A stretch of 64,000 bases of DNA from Polyangiaceae bacterium (GCA_041389725.1 JAWKRG010000003.1:62001-126000); one strand, 5' to 3'. Shown: positions 26,434 to 35,950, counted from the first letter of the stretch. Numbers and translations: made by a program. Notes: generated from the sequence alone by a model not told the origin.

Positions 26434-28197
26434 ATGACGCGCAGGGATTTCTACAGCCTCAGCCGAGCGGTGCAGGAACGGTTGCTCGACTCGTTCCACG
26501 GACGCTACGCCCCACTACCCATCCTGGTGAGGCACGGTGGGCGCAAGACGGTGGTGCTGTGGCTGGCGCTGAGCGTGTTCGGAGCAGCGCTGACCCTCGC
26601 CCTGTGGTTCGCGGGCTTCGGCAACGCCGGCAGCGCGCTGTCGCTGCACGCGGCTCCCTTCGCCGCTCTCTTTGCCCTGGGCATTGGCTCACTGCTGACC
26701 GGACTCGTATGTGCCGCCGCGCACTCGGTGCACATGCAGTCGCTGCCTTTCCCGCCCGGCATCTACCTCTTTCCGGCGTGCCTCGTCGACGCGCGAGGCG
26801 ACGTGATGCGGGTGTATCCCATCGCAGAGCTCTCCAACGTGCAGCCCGCGGGCGGCAGCATCCACGTGCAGTTCGGCGCCGCGCGCTTTGCGCTGCCGGT
26901 CACCGATGCGGCCCTGGCGCCCGAGGCGGTAGCGCGCATCCAGGCCTCCGCGCACCAAGTGCAGCAGGCCGACGACAAGCAGATCTTCGAACTCGACCCC
27001 CTGGTGGAGCCTACGGTGCTCAGCCCCTTGGCGCCGCAAGATCCGCTGCTTCGCTCCACGCCGATCTGGATTCGCCTGCGCTACGTGCTGGGCGCCGTGA
27101 CCGGTCTACTGCTCGGGTTGGGGCTCTATTCCGTGCGGAACTCGATGAGCGACGAACGCATGTTCGTGGCCGCCCGTCACAAGGACGACGTCGCCGCTTA
27201 CGAGTCCTACCTGTCACGGGGGCAAAAGCACCGCGCCCAGGTGGAGCAAGAGCTGCTGCCGCGCGCGAAGCTGCGCCTCGCCATTGCCGAAGGCAGCGTA
27301 GATGCCATCGACGCCTTCGTGAAGAGCCACGCAGACTCGTCAGTGCTCGGTGAAGCCGAGATCGCCCGACGCAATGCGCTGATCGCGGAGTTCGAAGCCG
27401 CGCGCAAGGAAAACACGCTGGCCGCGCTACTCGACTATGCCGCGCGCCGTCCGCAGCACGGCATGGGCGCACCCTTCGAGCAGGCCCGCCATGCCTTGTA
27501 TCTCGGCGAGATTGCCCGCTACCGCAAGCGTGCACCCGAGGGCAGCGATTTACCCGACCAGGTCGCCAAGCTCATCGACTTTTCGGAGAAGCAGCGGGCG
27601 ACGAAAGCCGGCGACAAGTTCCTGGGCGCTGCCATCCCCATCAATTTCCTGCGGCTGAAGTCCGAAACCCTCAACCGCGCCGACCAGGCGGTGAGCAAGA
27701 ACCCGATGTTCAACGGCGTCAGCTCCCTGCCCACGCGCTATTTCAGCGACGACAAGCTTGCAGTCCACGCCAAGGCCTCCGCCACTTCCCTGGGCCAGGC
27801 CTTGTCCAAGGGCTTCAACCCGGAGATCTTGCGTTTCGAAGCGGGGCAGCATTGGGTCGGCGACGCCGAAACGGTCGAGCCGCCCAAGGCTCCGCGCATC
27901 CTGGTGCACTACCGCGTCGAATGGTCGGGGGGAGCCAATGCCAGCAAGCGACCGCGCGGCGTGTTCATCGGCCTCTACGTCTTCTTCAAGGCCTTCCTCG
28001 AGTTCCCCGGCGAGGAGCCGTACCTCGTCTCCAAATACACGGCGTCGAAGAACGTCCCCGTCGACAAGCTCGGCGAGTTCAGCGGCAGCGAGGCCGCTGG
28101 CACCGCAGAGACCGCCCTCTACACTGGCATGCTGAAGGAAGCCTTCAGTGAGGCCGAAGAGAAACACCTCGGCAACTGGTTTGCCGAGGCCCCCTGA
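26434..28197 (+). CDS. Large membrane protein of unknown function
   Basis: A 587-residue protein starting MTRRDFYSLSRAVQ. Two N-terminal membrane segments (TVVLWLALSVFGAALTLALWF and an adjacent LFALGIGSLLTGLVCAAA) precede a soluble segment, then a third helix (LRYVLGAVTGLLLGLGLYSV near residue 215). A helical segment rich in Lys/Arg/Glu follows (SRGQKHRAQVEQEL and on), then a C-terminal domain with strands (ILVHYRVEWSGG, GVFIGLYVFFKAFLEF). No family is recognised. The start is ATG 26434, not the out-of-frame upstream extension. Confidence 0.7.
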   Translation: MTRRDFYSLSRAVQERLLDSFHGRYAPLPILVRHGGRKTVVLWLALSVFGAALTLALWFAGFGNAGSALSLHAAPFAALFALGIGSLLTGLVCAAAHSVHMQSLPFPPGIYLFPACLVDARGDVMRVYPIAELSNVQPAGGSIHVQFGAARFALPVTDAALAPEAVARIQASAHQVQQADDKQIFELDPLVEPTVLSPLAPQDPLLRSTPIWIRLRYVLGAVTGLLLGLGLYSVRNSMSDERMFVAARHKDDVAAYESYLSRGQKHRAQVEQELLPRAKLRLAIAEGSVDAIDAFVKSHADSSVLGEAEIARRNALIAEFEAARKENTLAALLDYAARRPQHGMGAPFEQARHALYLGEIARYRKRAPEGSDLPDQVAKLIDFSEKQRATKAGDKFLGAAIPINFLRLKSETLNRADQAVSKNPMFNGVSSLPTRYFSDDKLAVHAKASATSLGQALSKGFNPEILRFEAGQHWVGDAETVEPPKAPRILVHYRVEWSGGANASKRPRGVFIGLYVFFKAFLEFPGEEPYLVSKYTASKNVPVDKLGEFSGSEAAGTAETALYTGMLKEAFSEAEEKHLGNWFAEAP

Positions 28198-28241
28198 GGT
28201 CGAAGCGCGAGCTTCGCTCAGTTGCCAAGCGCCCACTTCGC

Positions 28242-29045
28242 ATGCTCCCCGAGCCTCTTCGCCCCTTGGTCGCATTTGCGGTGGTCTCCAACCTCTACGG
28301 CAGCGGCATCGTGGCGCTGCTGGCCGTGAAGAGCCACACCCACCCCCTGCCCACGCCCTTCACCCTCTCCAAGTTTTACGCCTTGATGGGTTGGGCGCCG
28401 CTGACCTTCCTGATCCTGGGTCTCTGGATCAGCCCACGCTACTTCTTGTTCTTCATCGTCAGCGGCACCCTGGGCATCGTGGGCGAGCTGCTGGTCTCCC
28501 TCGCCTGGCGTCATCATTTCGGCGAGCCGATCTGGATCTACTCCTACGGCGCCACGCTCCGCGGTGACACCAGCACGCTGAACTTCCTGCCCTGGGCCGT
28601 GGGGGCGCTCTTGTTTCACCTGACCAGCAAGGTGCTCGGCAGCCCGCCTGGATTCGAGCAAGTGAAAGGCCCCATCGTCGTCGCGGCCTTCGCCGTCTCA
28701 GGCGGCGTGCTCGCTGCGCTCGCTTTGCACCGCGTTGTGCGCCGCGCCGAGCGAAGCTTCAGCGCGCTGGGCTTCGCGATCTTCTGTCTCCCCATCGTCA
28801 CGACGATGATCGCTCTCGGCTTCACGCATGGACCATGGTGGCCCCTGCTCATGGCCGCTTTCGCCGTCGTCGGCTTTTACACGGAGTACTCCTACGGCCG
28901 CTCCATGAGTCTGTTTTTCGCACGCGGGCTGTGGCGCTACCAACGCTGGCCCATCGACGAGGGACACTCCAGTTTCGTCACGCTCCCCCTCTGGGCCCTG
29001 GGCGGCCTGTACTTCTACTTCATCACCGCCACCCTGGGCGTGTAG
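28242..29045 (+). CDS. Polytopic membrane protein of unknown function
   Basis: A 267-residue protein with about seven hydrophobic segments (for example LVAFAVVSNLYGSGIVALLAV, APLTFLILGLWI, YFLFFIVSGTLGIVGELLV, IVTTMIALGFTHGPWWPLLM). Conserved-looking polar spots are HHFGEPIWIYSYG and GFYTEYSYGRS. It converges with the desaturase gene 12 bases away. No function can be assigned. Confidence 0.75.
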   Translation: MLPEPLRPLVAFAVVSNLYGSGIVALLAVKSHTHPLPTPFTLSKFYALMGWAPLTFLILGLWISPRYFLFFIVSGTLGIVGELLVSLAWRHHFGEPIWIYSYGATLRGDTSTLNFLPWAVGALLFHLTSKVLGSPPGFEQVKGPIVVAAFAVSGGVLAALALHRVVRRAERSFSALGFAIFCLPIVTTMIALGFTHGPWWPLLMAAFAVVGFYTEYSYGRSMSLFFARGLWRYQRWPIDEGHSSFVTLPLWALGGLYFYFITATLGV

Positions 29046-29057
29046 CTCGCGCGTGCT

Positions 29058-29972
29058 TCAGCTCGTTTGTTCGGCGGGCTTCAGCGTTGCTCGCGGCGGC
29101 GAGAGCACGGGCTTTTCGTTCGGCTCCACCAAGTTGCTGTGCAGCACCTTGGCAGGGGGCTTGCGCAAGTCGCGCACCAGGCCAAGCCAGGAGAGCACCT
29201 TCAGCACGTAGAAGCTGATGTCGATCTCCCACCAGAAGAACCCCTGGTTGGCGCTTGCTTGGTAGTAGTGGTGGTTGTTGTGCCACCCCTCACCCAAGGT
29301 GACGAGGGCGAAGAACAGCGAGTTGCGGCTGGTGTCGGTGGTGCGGTAGCGGCGGCGACCCCAGATGTGGGTGAAGGAGTTGATGGTGAAGGTGCCGTGG
29401 TAGAGCAGCACCGTCGACAGGAAGAAGCCGCCAAAGAGTGCACTCGGCCCGCCCAGCAAAAAGCAGGCGAGACCCAGTAGCGTCGCCGGCAGTAGGTGGA
29501 AGCGGTTCAGGAAGCGCAGCTCGGGGTACTTCGCGAAGTCCTTGATGCGATGAATCGGCGTCTCTTCGTACTTGTTGCACAAGATCCAACCGACATGGCT
29601 CCACCAGAAACCTTTGCGCGGAGAATGCACGTCTTGATCCGTGTCGCTGTACTTGTGGTGGTCGCGGTGATGCCCCGCCCACCAGAGCACGCCCTTCTGC
29701 GCGGCCATGCCGCCGCCGAAGGCCATCAGGAACTGCATGATGCGACCCATCTTGTAGGAACGATGAGCGAAGTAGCGGTGATAGCCGGCCGTGATGAAGA
29801 ACATGCGAAGCACGTACAGGCCGAAGCACAAGAGCACGTCCCGCAGGGTGATCCCGGTCCAGATCAGTCCTAGGGGCAGCAGGTGTATCAGGATGAAGGG
29901 AATGCTCTTGACCCAGTCGATCCGTTCATCCGCGGCGCGCTCGAGGTGGTAGTTGGCGTCCATCGCCTCCAA
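29058..29972 (-). CDS. Membrane fatty-acyl desaturase (Delta9-type)
   Basis: A 304-residue di-iron desaturase of the acyl-CoA/acyl-lipid Delta9 type. All three histidine boxes are present: HRYFAH (65-70), HHRDHH (101-106) and HNNHH (about 240). Four membrane helices lie between and around them. It introduces a double bond into saturated fatty acyl chains using O2 and an electron donor. The start MEAMDANYHL or the second Met (29963) cannot be separated. No electron-transfer partner is adjacent. Confidence 0.92.
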   Translation of the reverse strand: MEAMDANYHLERAADERIDWVKSIPFILIHLLPLGLIWTGITLRDVLLCFGLYVLRMFFITAGYHRYFAHRSYKMGRIMQFLMAFGGGMAAQKGVLWWAGHHRDHHKYSDTDQDVHSPRKGFWWSHVGWILCNKYEETPIHRIKDFAKYPELRFLNRFHLLPATLLGLACFLLGGPSALFGGFFLSTVLLYHGTFTINSFTHIWGRRRYRTTDTSRNSLFFALVTLGEGWHNNHHYYQASANQGFFWWEIDISFYVLKVLSWLGLVRDLRKPPAKVLHSNLVEPNEKPVLSPPRATLKPAEQTS

Positions 29973-30111
29973 AGCTAGCGAACGCTCTGTCAGGATTTGG
30001 CCACAGCTGCGTCACTATTCGCCTGATTTCAAGTACTTAGCGAACTGACAGTGCCCGCGACGAGCGGCAAACGTAACCGGACGCCGGGGCACGCGTAGGC
30101 TGAGGACGACC

Positions 30112-30798
30112 ATGAACCGCCGAGGATTCCACCACCTGCTCTTGTCGGCTCTGGCGGGAGCCTTCGCCGGCGGCCTGCCGGGGTGCAACAAGAGCGACAA
30201 GTCCCCCGGCGCCACCACCGCCACCTCCGAAAAGCCGCCCTACGCCGCCCCGGAGAAAGCCGACCTGTTTGGCGGCACCTGCGTGCGCGACGAACCGGGC
30301 TGCAAGCGACCCAAGGAAGTCGCCATCCTCGCGGGTGGCTGCTTTTGGGGCATGGAAGAGATCTTGCGCAAGATCCCTGGCGTCATCGCCACCGAGGTTG
30401 GCTACAGCGGCGGCACCACCGGGGCCCCGGGCTACGAGCAGGTCAAGACCGGCGAGACGGGGCACGCTGAGTCCGTGCGCATCGCCTTCAATCCCGAAAA
30501 ACTCAGCTACGAGACTCTGCTCGAGCAGTGGTTCTTCCGCATGCACGACCCCACGACCGTCAACCGTCAGGGCAACGACATCGGCACTCAATACCGCTCG
30601 GCGATCTTCTACCTGACCCCGGAACAGAAGCGTATCGCCGAGAAGGTCAAGCGGCGGGTAAACGAGAGCGGGAAGTGGTCGGCCCCCGTGGTCACGGAAA
30701 TCACGCCAGCGTCCTCCTTCACGCGGGCCGAGACCTATCACCAGAAGTACCTGAAGAACAATCCGACCGGCTACACCTGCCACTACCTGCGGGACTGA
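30112..30798 (+). CDS. msrA: Lipoprotein peptide-methionine (S)-S-oxide reductase
   Basis: A 228-residue MsrA with an N-terminal lipoprotein signal (lipobox GLPGC, Cys25). The catalytic motif is GGCFWGMEE with Cys77 as the nucleophile. The conserved downstream motifs are present (YSGG, GYEQV, EQWFFRMHDPTT, QYRSAIF, AETYHQKYL). It repairs methionine sulfoxide, here probably in the periplasm because of the lipid anchor, which is less common than cytoplasmic MsrA. Length to the end matches the family. The phosphofructokinase gene follows on the same strand. Confidence 0.93.
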   Translation: MNRRGFHHLLLSALAGAFAGGLPGCNKSDKSPGATTATSEKPPYAAPEKADLFGGTCVRDEPGCKRPKEVAILAGGCFWGMEEILRKIPGVIATEVGYSGGTTGAPGYEQVKTGETGHAESVRIAFNPEKLSYETLLEQWFFRMHDPTTVNRQGNDIGTQYRSAIFYLTPEQKRIAEKVKRRVNESGKWSAPVVTEITPASSFTRAETYHQKYLKNNPTGYTCHYLRD

Positions 30799-30853
30799 GG
30801 GGACCGCGTCGCCCCAATTCAACTTTGGCCTCCGAATTGGTAATGTGGGGCCG

Positions 30854-32002
30854 ATGAAGATCCAACGCATCGGAGTGATGACCGGCGGGGGCGACTGCCC
30901 TGGTCTCAACGCAGTGCTCCGCGCCGTCGTGCGCACCGCCACGCGTCAGTACGGCTGGCAGGTGCTCGGCATCGAGGACGCCTTCAACGGACTGATCGAC
31001 CTGGACTATCGCGGCCCGAACGGGAATCGCTGGCTCGATCAGGACAGCGTCGAGGATTTGATCCGGCGAGGTGGAACGTTCATCGGAACGTCCAATCGCT
31101 CGGATCCGTTTCGCTTCCCGGTCCAACGCGACGGCAACTTGGTGGAAGAAGACGTCTTCGACAAAGTGCTCGAGAACTACAAGCAACTCGGCCTGGATGC
31201 ACTCATCAGCGTGGGCGGCGACGGCTCCATGGGCATTGCGTCGAAAGCCATTGCCCGTGGCATGACCAACATCGTCGGCGTGCCGAAAACCATCGACAAC
31301 GACCTGGGCAGCACGGACACCACTTTCGGCTTCGACACGGCAGTCAACGTGGCCACCGAAGCCATCGATCGTCTGCGCGACACCGCTGAGAGTCATGATC
31401 GCGTGATGTTGGTCGAGGTGATGGGCCGCAATGCCGGCTGGATTGCGCTGCACGCGGGCCTCGCGGGGGGTGCGCACGCCATTCTGATCCCGGAGATCCC
31501 CTATCAACTCGAACCCATTGCCGCGAAGATCCGCGAGCGGCGCGTGACGGGGCACCCCTACAGTATCGTGGTCGTGGCCGAGGGCGCACGACCCTTGGCG
31601 GGAGTGGAGAGCTTGTTCGGCAAGCGGGAAGTCGGCGCGATGGACCGCCTGTTTGGTGCAGCAGCCCGAGTGGCCGAAGGGCTGCACGCCATGATCAAAC
31701 TGGAGCTTCGCTACACCGTGCTTGGACATTTGCAGCGTGGCGGAAGCCCCACGGCCTTCGATCGCATCCTCGGCAGTCGTTATGGCGAACAAGCCGTGCA
31801 TTTGATCGCCCGCGGGCAGTTCGGGCACATGGTTTCCCTGCGCAACGGGGAGATCCTTTCAGTCCCCATCGCTGATGCGGTGACCGAACCGAAGCGCGTG
31901 ACCCCGACGGACCCGCTGGTACAGACCGCGCGGTCTTTGGGCGTCGTATTCGGCGACGAGGAGATCAAGCGGGCGGATTATCCAAGCCTCTCGCCGAAGT
32001 AG
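30854..32002 (+). CDS. pfkA: 6-phosphofructokinase
   Basis: A 382-residue PfkA-family enzyme that phosphorylates fructose 6-phosphate to the 1,6-bisphosphate. Motifs: GGGDCPGLNAV, GGDGS (121-125), PKTIDNDLGSTDTTFGFDTA (144-163) and the MGRNAGWIA segment. The nucleotide-specificity positions are Gly124 (E. coli G104 equivalent) and Lys145 (G124 equivalent). PPi-dependent enzymes have Asp and Lys there and classic ATP enzymes Gly and Gly, so this is the mixed Gly/Lys type. I infer ATP use, but a phosphoryl donor test is needed. Start is ATG 30854, not the GTG 9 bases earlier. Confidence 0.92.
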   Translation: MKIQRIGVMTGGGDCPGLNAVLRAVVRTATRQYGWQVLGIEDAFNGLIDLDYRGPNGNRWLDQDSVEDLIRRGGTFIGTSNRSDPFRFPVQRDGNLVEEDVFDKVLENYKQLGLDALISVGGDGSMGIASKAIARGMTNIVGVPKTIDNDLGSTDTTFGFDTAVNVATEAIDRLRDTAESHDRVMLVEVMGRNAGWIALHAGLAGGAHAILIPEIPYQLEPIAAKIRERRVTGHPYSIVVVAEGARPLAGVESLFGKREVGAMDRLFGAAARVAEGLHAMIKLELRYTVLGHLQRGGSPTAFDRILGSRYGEQAVHLIARGQFGHMVSLRNGEILSVPIADAVTEPKRVTPTDPLVQTARSLGVVFGDEEIKRADYPSLSPK

Positions 32003-32227
32003 CCGCTGCTGCTTCTGGAGATCGGGACCGCCGGGTCCCCCGGTATGGCGATTGCAGTGAAGCTGTAACGCCATGGGAACTCGAACCGGCTTCACCTCAA
32101 CAAACAACGGCTTTTCTGGCTCCTGCGCGGCAACCGCGGTCGAGCGGTGCGGTATGGAACATCCCACCAGCGGTCCGGGCCGCCCCGCCGCCCACCCCAG
32201 GGCCACGCCTCGCCCGGAGAGCGGGTC

Positions 32228-33688
32228 ATGAACGCGGCGGCGCAGTTTCTCGATCCAGAGGAGTCCTCCTCCGTCCGCGAGGTCGGCAGCGGCCACTACC
32301 GGATCTTGTCGCGTATCGCGAGCGGCGGAATGGCGTCGGTGTACCTGGGGCATCGCGTCGGGGTCGAGGGCTTCTCGCGTACCGTCGCCATCAAGAAGCT
32401 CCACCCCGCCTACGCGGAGGATCCCGAGTTCGTGGACATGCTGCTCGACGAGGCACGCATCGCCGCGCGCATCCGACATCCGAACGTCGTCGCCACCCTG
32501 GACGTGGAGCGCAGCGGCCGCGACGTCGCCCTGATCATGGAGTACGTCGAAGGCGCGCCGCTCTCGCATCTGATGCGCAGCGCAGCGCAGATGCAGTGCC
32601 TGCCTTCGCCAGCAATCGCGACAGGCATCATCGTGCAAGTGCTACAGGGCTTGCACGCTGCTCATGAGGCATGCGGGGAAGACGGCCTGCCCATGCAGAT
32701 CGTGCATCGCGACGTTTCACCCCAGAACATCATGCTCGGAACCGAGGGCATCGTACGAGTCGTCGACTTCGGCATCGCCAAGGCCGCCTCTCGCGTGTCG
32801 AGTACCCGCGGCGGCCAGGTGAAAGGCAAGCTGCGCTACCTCTCGCCCGAGCAGGTATCCGGCCAGCCCGTCGACCGACGCTCGGACCTCTTCTCCACTG
32901 CCATCGTGCTTTGGGAATGCCTCACAGGTCGGCGCTTGTTCGACGGCCAGAGCCCTGGTGAGATCATGGCGCGCATCCTGGCCGACGACGTACCGTCGCC
33001 CGCGCGCTTCGCGAAGGTCAGCAGTGAGCTCGGCCGCGTCGTGCTACGCGCCCTCTCCTACGCAGCGGATGAGCGTTTTGTCACGGCGCGGGACATGGCG
33101 CGCGCCCTGGCACTCGCCGAACCTCCTGCCAGCACGATCGAAATCGGTGCCTGGGTCGAGCGGGTCTCGGGCCAGGTACTCAAGGAACGCGCCCAGGGGG
33201 TGGCTCGGGCAGAGCAGAGCGGCTTCACGGACTCGACGCCGAGTCGGCCCTGCGTCGTGCCCTCGCCCGAACACTCCCTGCGCGCGATGCTGCGACAGAG
33301 CAGCGGAGGCCCCGCGAACGAAGCGGACGACGCCGAGGTGCACGAATGGACGGCCCGCACGGCGAGAGCGCGCACCCAGCGACTGGCGCTCCTGGGTTCC
33401 GTCGCTGCGTTGCTCGTGATCGTCACCGTGGTGCTCGTCGCAGCGCTATCCGGATCATCATCGACGGTCGTGTCGCGCACCACCTTCGGACGCGCCACCA
33501 GCCTCAGCGCCGTGCTGACACCGAAGGTCGAGCCGAAGACCACGCCCGCGCGACATCGTCAGGGCGCCACCCGAGCGACCTCGGACTCCACCCGCAGCGC
33601 GCGCGCCGAGCGCCGCGCGGAAGCATGCAGCCCGCCCTATTACCTAGACGCAGACGGCAACAAGCGATTTCGCCGGGAGTGTTTCTGA
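32228..33688 (+). CDS. Ser/Thr protein kinase with membrane anchor
   Basis: A 486-residue kinase: Gly-loop IASGGMASVYLG, catalytic Lys56 in VAIKK, HRDVSPQNIML and VDFGIAK in the core (about 22-290), then a juxtamembrane region and a single membrane helix (LALLGSVAALLVIVTVVLVAAL, about residue 400). The outside part is short, basic and ends CSPPYYLDADGNKRFRRECF. Start ATG 32228 follows a GGAGA Shine-Dalgarno-like sequence. The stop overlaps the start of the next gene (TGATG), so the two are coupled, and the companion is likely part of the same signalling unit. Confidence 0.88.
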   Translation: MNAAAQFLDPEESSSVREVGSGHYRILSRIASGGMASVYLGHRVGVEGFSRTVAIKKLHPAYAEDPEFVDMLLDEARIAARIRHPNVVATLDVERSGRDVALIMEYVEGAPLSHLMRSAAQMQCLPSPAIATGIIVQVLQGLHAAHEACGEDGLPMQIVHRDVSPQNIMLGTEGIVRVVDFGIAKAASRVSSTRGGQVKGKLRYLSPEQVSGQPVDRRSDLFSTAIVLWECLTGRRLFDGQSPGEIMARILADDVPSPARFAKVSSELGRVVLRALSYAADERFVTARDMARALALAEPPASTIEIGAWVERVSGQVLKERAQGVARAEQSGFTDSTPSRPCVVPSPEHSLRAMLRQSSGGPANEADDAEVHEWTARTARARTQRLALLGSVAALLVIVTVVLVAALSGSSSTVVSRTTFGRATSLSAVLTPKVEPKTTPARHRQGATRATSDSTRSARAERRAEACSPPYYLDADGNKRFRRECF

Positions 33689-34518
33689 TGCTGAAGCAAT
33701 TTCTGACGCTGAATCGGGTGTGTTGGGCCGTCGCCTGTCTCACTTGGTCGACGCTCGGCTTGGCGGCCAACGCGTCGGAGCAGTGCATCGAAGCTCATGA
33801 GAGTGGCCTGAAGCTACGCTCGCGAGGTCGGCTACTCGAAGCGGCGTCAGCACTGAATCGCTGCGCCGCGCAGAGCTGTCCACGAATGATCCGCAAGGAG
33901 TGTGCATCCCTCGCCGAAGCAGTGCGCCAAGAGATCCCGTCGCTGGGCCTGAACGTCACCGACGCCTCGGGCGACGTCGTGGTTCCCCGCAAGGTCGAGG
34001 TCGACGGGGAGCACATGTCGGACGCCATCGACCGCGCGCTGCAATTCGACCCCGGGGAACACTCCCTACGCATCGAGCTGAAGGACGGCCGCGTACTGCT
34101 TCGCAAGGTGCAGCTGAAAGCCGGCGAAGGCACGATGCGACTCGAACTGGTGTTCCCTGCAAAGCCGAAGCGCGCCAGTCCGCGCCCCCGCAAGATCGTG
34201 CCGCGAGCGGCCACGCAGAGTCGCACTAGTCCCTGGTTTTGGCTCTCCATGGGCGCCGGCGTCGCCGCGCTGTCGTCCTTTGCCTACTTCGCCAACGAAG
34301 GGCGAACGAAGGAGCAAGAACTGCAGCAGAGCTGCGCCCCGCGCTGCTCGCAAGCCGACGCCGACAGCATGCGACGCAGCTACCTGATCGCCGACCTATC
34401 GCTCCTCGGCGCCGCCGGCGCCTTCGGCACCGCTGGCTACCTCTACTTCACCGCCTCCCCCACGGCGACGAGCAAAGAAGACCGCGGGGCGATGGTGCGT
34501 GTGGGGGGGCGGTTCTAG
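33688..34518 (+). CDS. Kinase-coupled membrane protein with PEGA-like domain
   Basis: A 276-residue protein, start overlapping the kinase stop. It has a signal peptide (CWAVACLTWSTLGLAANA), a Cys-containing helical region (CIEAHESGLKLRSRG, LNRCAAQSC), and a PEGA-like beta domain (KVEVDGEHMSD, FDPGEHSLRIELKDGRVLLR). Two membrane segments near the C-terminus follow (PWFWLSMGAGVAALSSFAYF and ADLSLLGAAGAFGTAGYLYF). Such proteins next to myxobacterial kinases are common and probably form a sensing or cell-surface part. A role is inferred from coupling only. Confidence 0.72.
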   Translation: MLKQFLTLNRVCWAVACLTWSTLGLAANASEQCIEAHESGLKLRSRGRLLEAASALNRCAAQSCPRMIRKECASLAEAVRQEIPSLGLNVTDASGDVVVPRKVEVDGEHMSDAIDRALQFDPGEHSLRIELKDGRVLLRKVQLKAGEGTMRLELVFPAKPKRASPRPRKIVPRAATQSRTSPWFWLSMGAGVAALSSFAYFANEGRTKEQELQQSCAPRCSQADADSMRRSYLIADLSLLGAAGAFGTAGYLYFTASPTATSKEDRGAMVRVGGRF

Positions 34519-34613
34519 GAACTCAGCCCAAAGAAGTACAAGGGGCTGGTTCCTGAGCGCCTTGCCTTCGTGCTGGTGCCTACTACCTTCGGTCTGCGCC
34601 TCGCACCTTCCGT

Positions 34614-34970
34614 CTACATCAAGAACCACAAGGCGAAGCCGACGCCCATCACGAGCAGCAACACCACGGGAATGGCGAAGGCCAGGACCGTGATCCACAT
34701 CGCGCGCTTGATGGCCTTGTCGGTTTGAGCGGCTTGGAAGCGACCGAAGGACGGATCGAGGGGCGCGCCGAACTGATAGCCGATCTGGGGCACTTGGCCC
34801 GGGGGTAGCCCGGGGTACTGCGCGCCGATGCGATCGGCCAGGACCTTGTTCACGAGGACGGCGTGCTCGGCCGCACGCGCGTGGTGCTTCAAGACGTTGT
34901 GACAGTACGGACAGTTCGGGCGGGTCATGTCCTCCAGGGACAGATTGGCGCCACAGTGTTCACAGTTCAT
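34614..34970 (-). CDS. Small zinc-ribbon membrane protein
   Basis: A 118-residue protein with an N-terminal zinc ribbon (CEHCGANL, then CPYCHNVL: two CxxC pairs), a helical segment (ARAAEHAVLVNKVLADRIG) and one C-terminal membrane helix (MWITVLAFAIPVVLLLVMGVGFALWF). It lies just downstream of the tudor-like protein on the same strand. The zinc ribbon may bind protein or nucleic acid. Function unknown. Confidence 0.75.
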   Translation of the reverse strand: MNCEHCGANLSLEDMTRPNCPYCHNVLKHHARAAEHAVLVNKVLADRIGAQYPGLPPGQVPQIGYQFGAPLDPSFGRFQAAQTDKAIKRAMWITVLAFAIPVVLLLVMGVGFALWFLM

Positions 34971-34974
34971 GGCG

Positions 34975-35802
34975 CTACAGCTTGACCACCGCGTTTTCGG
35001 GGATCCATTGCTGGGATCCATTCTCGAACTGCACCAGGTACTGCCCCGGCGCGGCCTGCATCACGCTGCCGGGATACTGGTTGCCGTCGGACCACTTCAC
35101 TCCCACGCGCGAACCCGCGACGATGCCACCGGTCATGAACGCGGCAGCCTGGCCGAAGCCAAAGCCAATGGGGTTCTGCATGATCGCAGCCTGCGCTTGC
35201 TGCGCCTGGATCATGGCTGGATTCTGCATGGCGGCAGCGACGGGATCCATGGACGCCTGAGCCTGCAGGGCAGCGGCGTTGGGTTGAGCCATGGCCGCTG
35301 CCGAAGAGTCGCGGGTGAGCTGGACCTTGCGTGGGGGCGCGCCGCCGCGGATGCGGGCCTCCTCTTGGCTCACGTGGCCGTGGTGTCCGGCGTACTGCAT
35401 CATGTTGGCGCCCATGGTCTGGGTCCATGCGCCTGCGGCCTCGGCCCACTCGCTGCTGCTGACTCCGATCGCCTCCATGGCGGCCTCGTAGCCGTAGATC
35501 TTGATCATCGCTGCGCCGTGGCAGTAGTCCTCGTAGCTCACGCGGGCGGCGCCACCTTTGCGCTTGGCGAGGGCGGCTTGGTACATGGGCATGAACGCCG
35601 TTGCCACTCGGCCCATCAGGGACATGTCCTGCATCCGGGCCGTCCACCCCGCTTTGGCGGCTTCGTAGTCGGCTTCGCTGACGCCCTCCTGCGCCAGGAT
35701 CTGCGCGACAGCTTGCTTGTCCTTTTCCTTGCCATCGAGGGCGGCGCCGAGATCGGCGTAGCGCTCGAGTGAAATGCCATTGATGGGTGCGAACGGGTCC
35801 AT
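34975..35802 (-). CDS. Soluble protein with tudor-like C-terminal motif
   Basis: A 275-residue protein beginning MDPFAPINGISLERYADLG. The first ~140 residues are helical, with repeated small domains (ILAQEGVSEADYEAAKAGW, ALAKRKGGAARVSYEDY). A Met/Gln/Ala-rich linker follows. The end is a tudor/agenet-like strand module (GSRVGVKWSDGNQYPGSVMQ, then YLVQFENGSQQWIPENAVVKL). It resembles DUF6620-like proteins. It is 4 bases upstream of the zinc-ribbon gene, so probably one operon. Function unknown. Confidence 0.7.
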   Translation of the reverse strand: MDPFAPINGISLERYADLGAALDGKEKDKQAVAQILAQEGVSEADYEAAKAGWTARMQDMSLMGRVATAFMPMYQAALAKRKGGAARVSYEDYCHGAAMIKIYGYEAAMEAIGVSSSEWAEAAGAWTQTMGANMMQYAGHHGHVSQEEARIRGGAPPRKVQLTRDSSAAAMAQPNAAALQAQASMDPVAAAMQNPAMIQAQQAQAAIMQNPIGFGFGQAAAFMTGGIVAGSRVGVKWSDGNQYPGSVMQAAPGQYLVQFENGSQQWIPENAVVKL

Positions 35803-35950
35803 GGCGATCTTCCTTCCCTCGATGCATAGCTCGCCAGACATCCTGCGAGGCGTAAAGGAAAATTGAGCAACGCTGGTCAGCCCAGCGATGACTGCGCAGG
35901 AATGTTGCCTCGCCGTTGGAAAACCGACGACGTTCGGCAATCCCTGCGCG

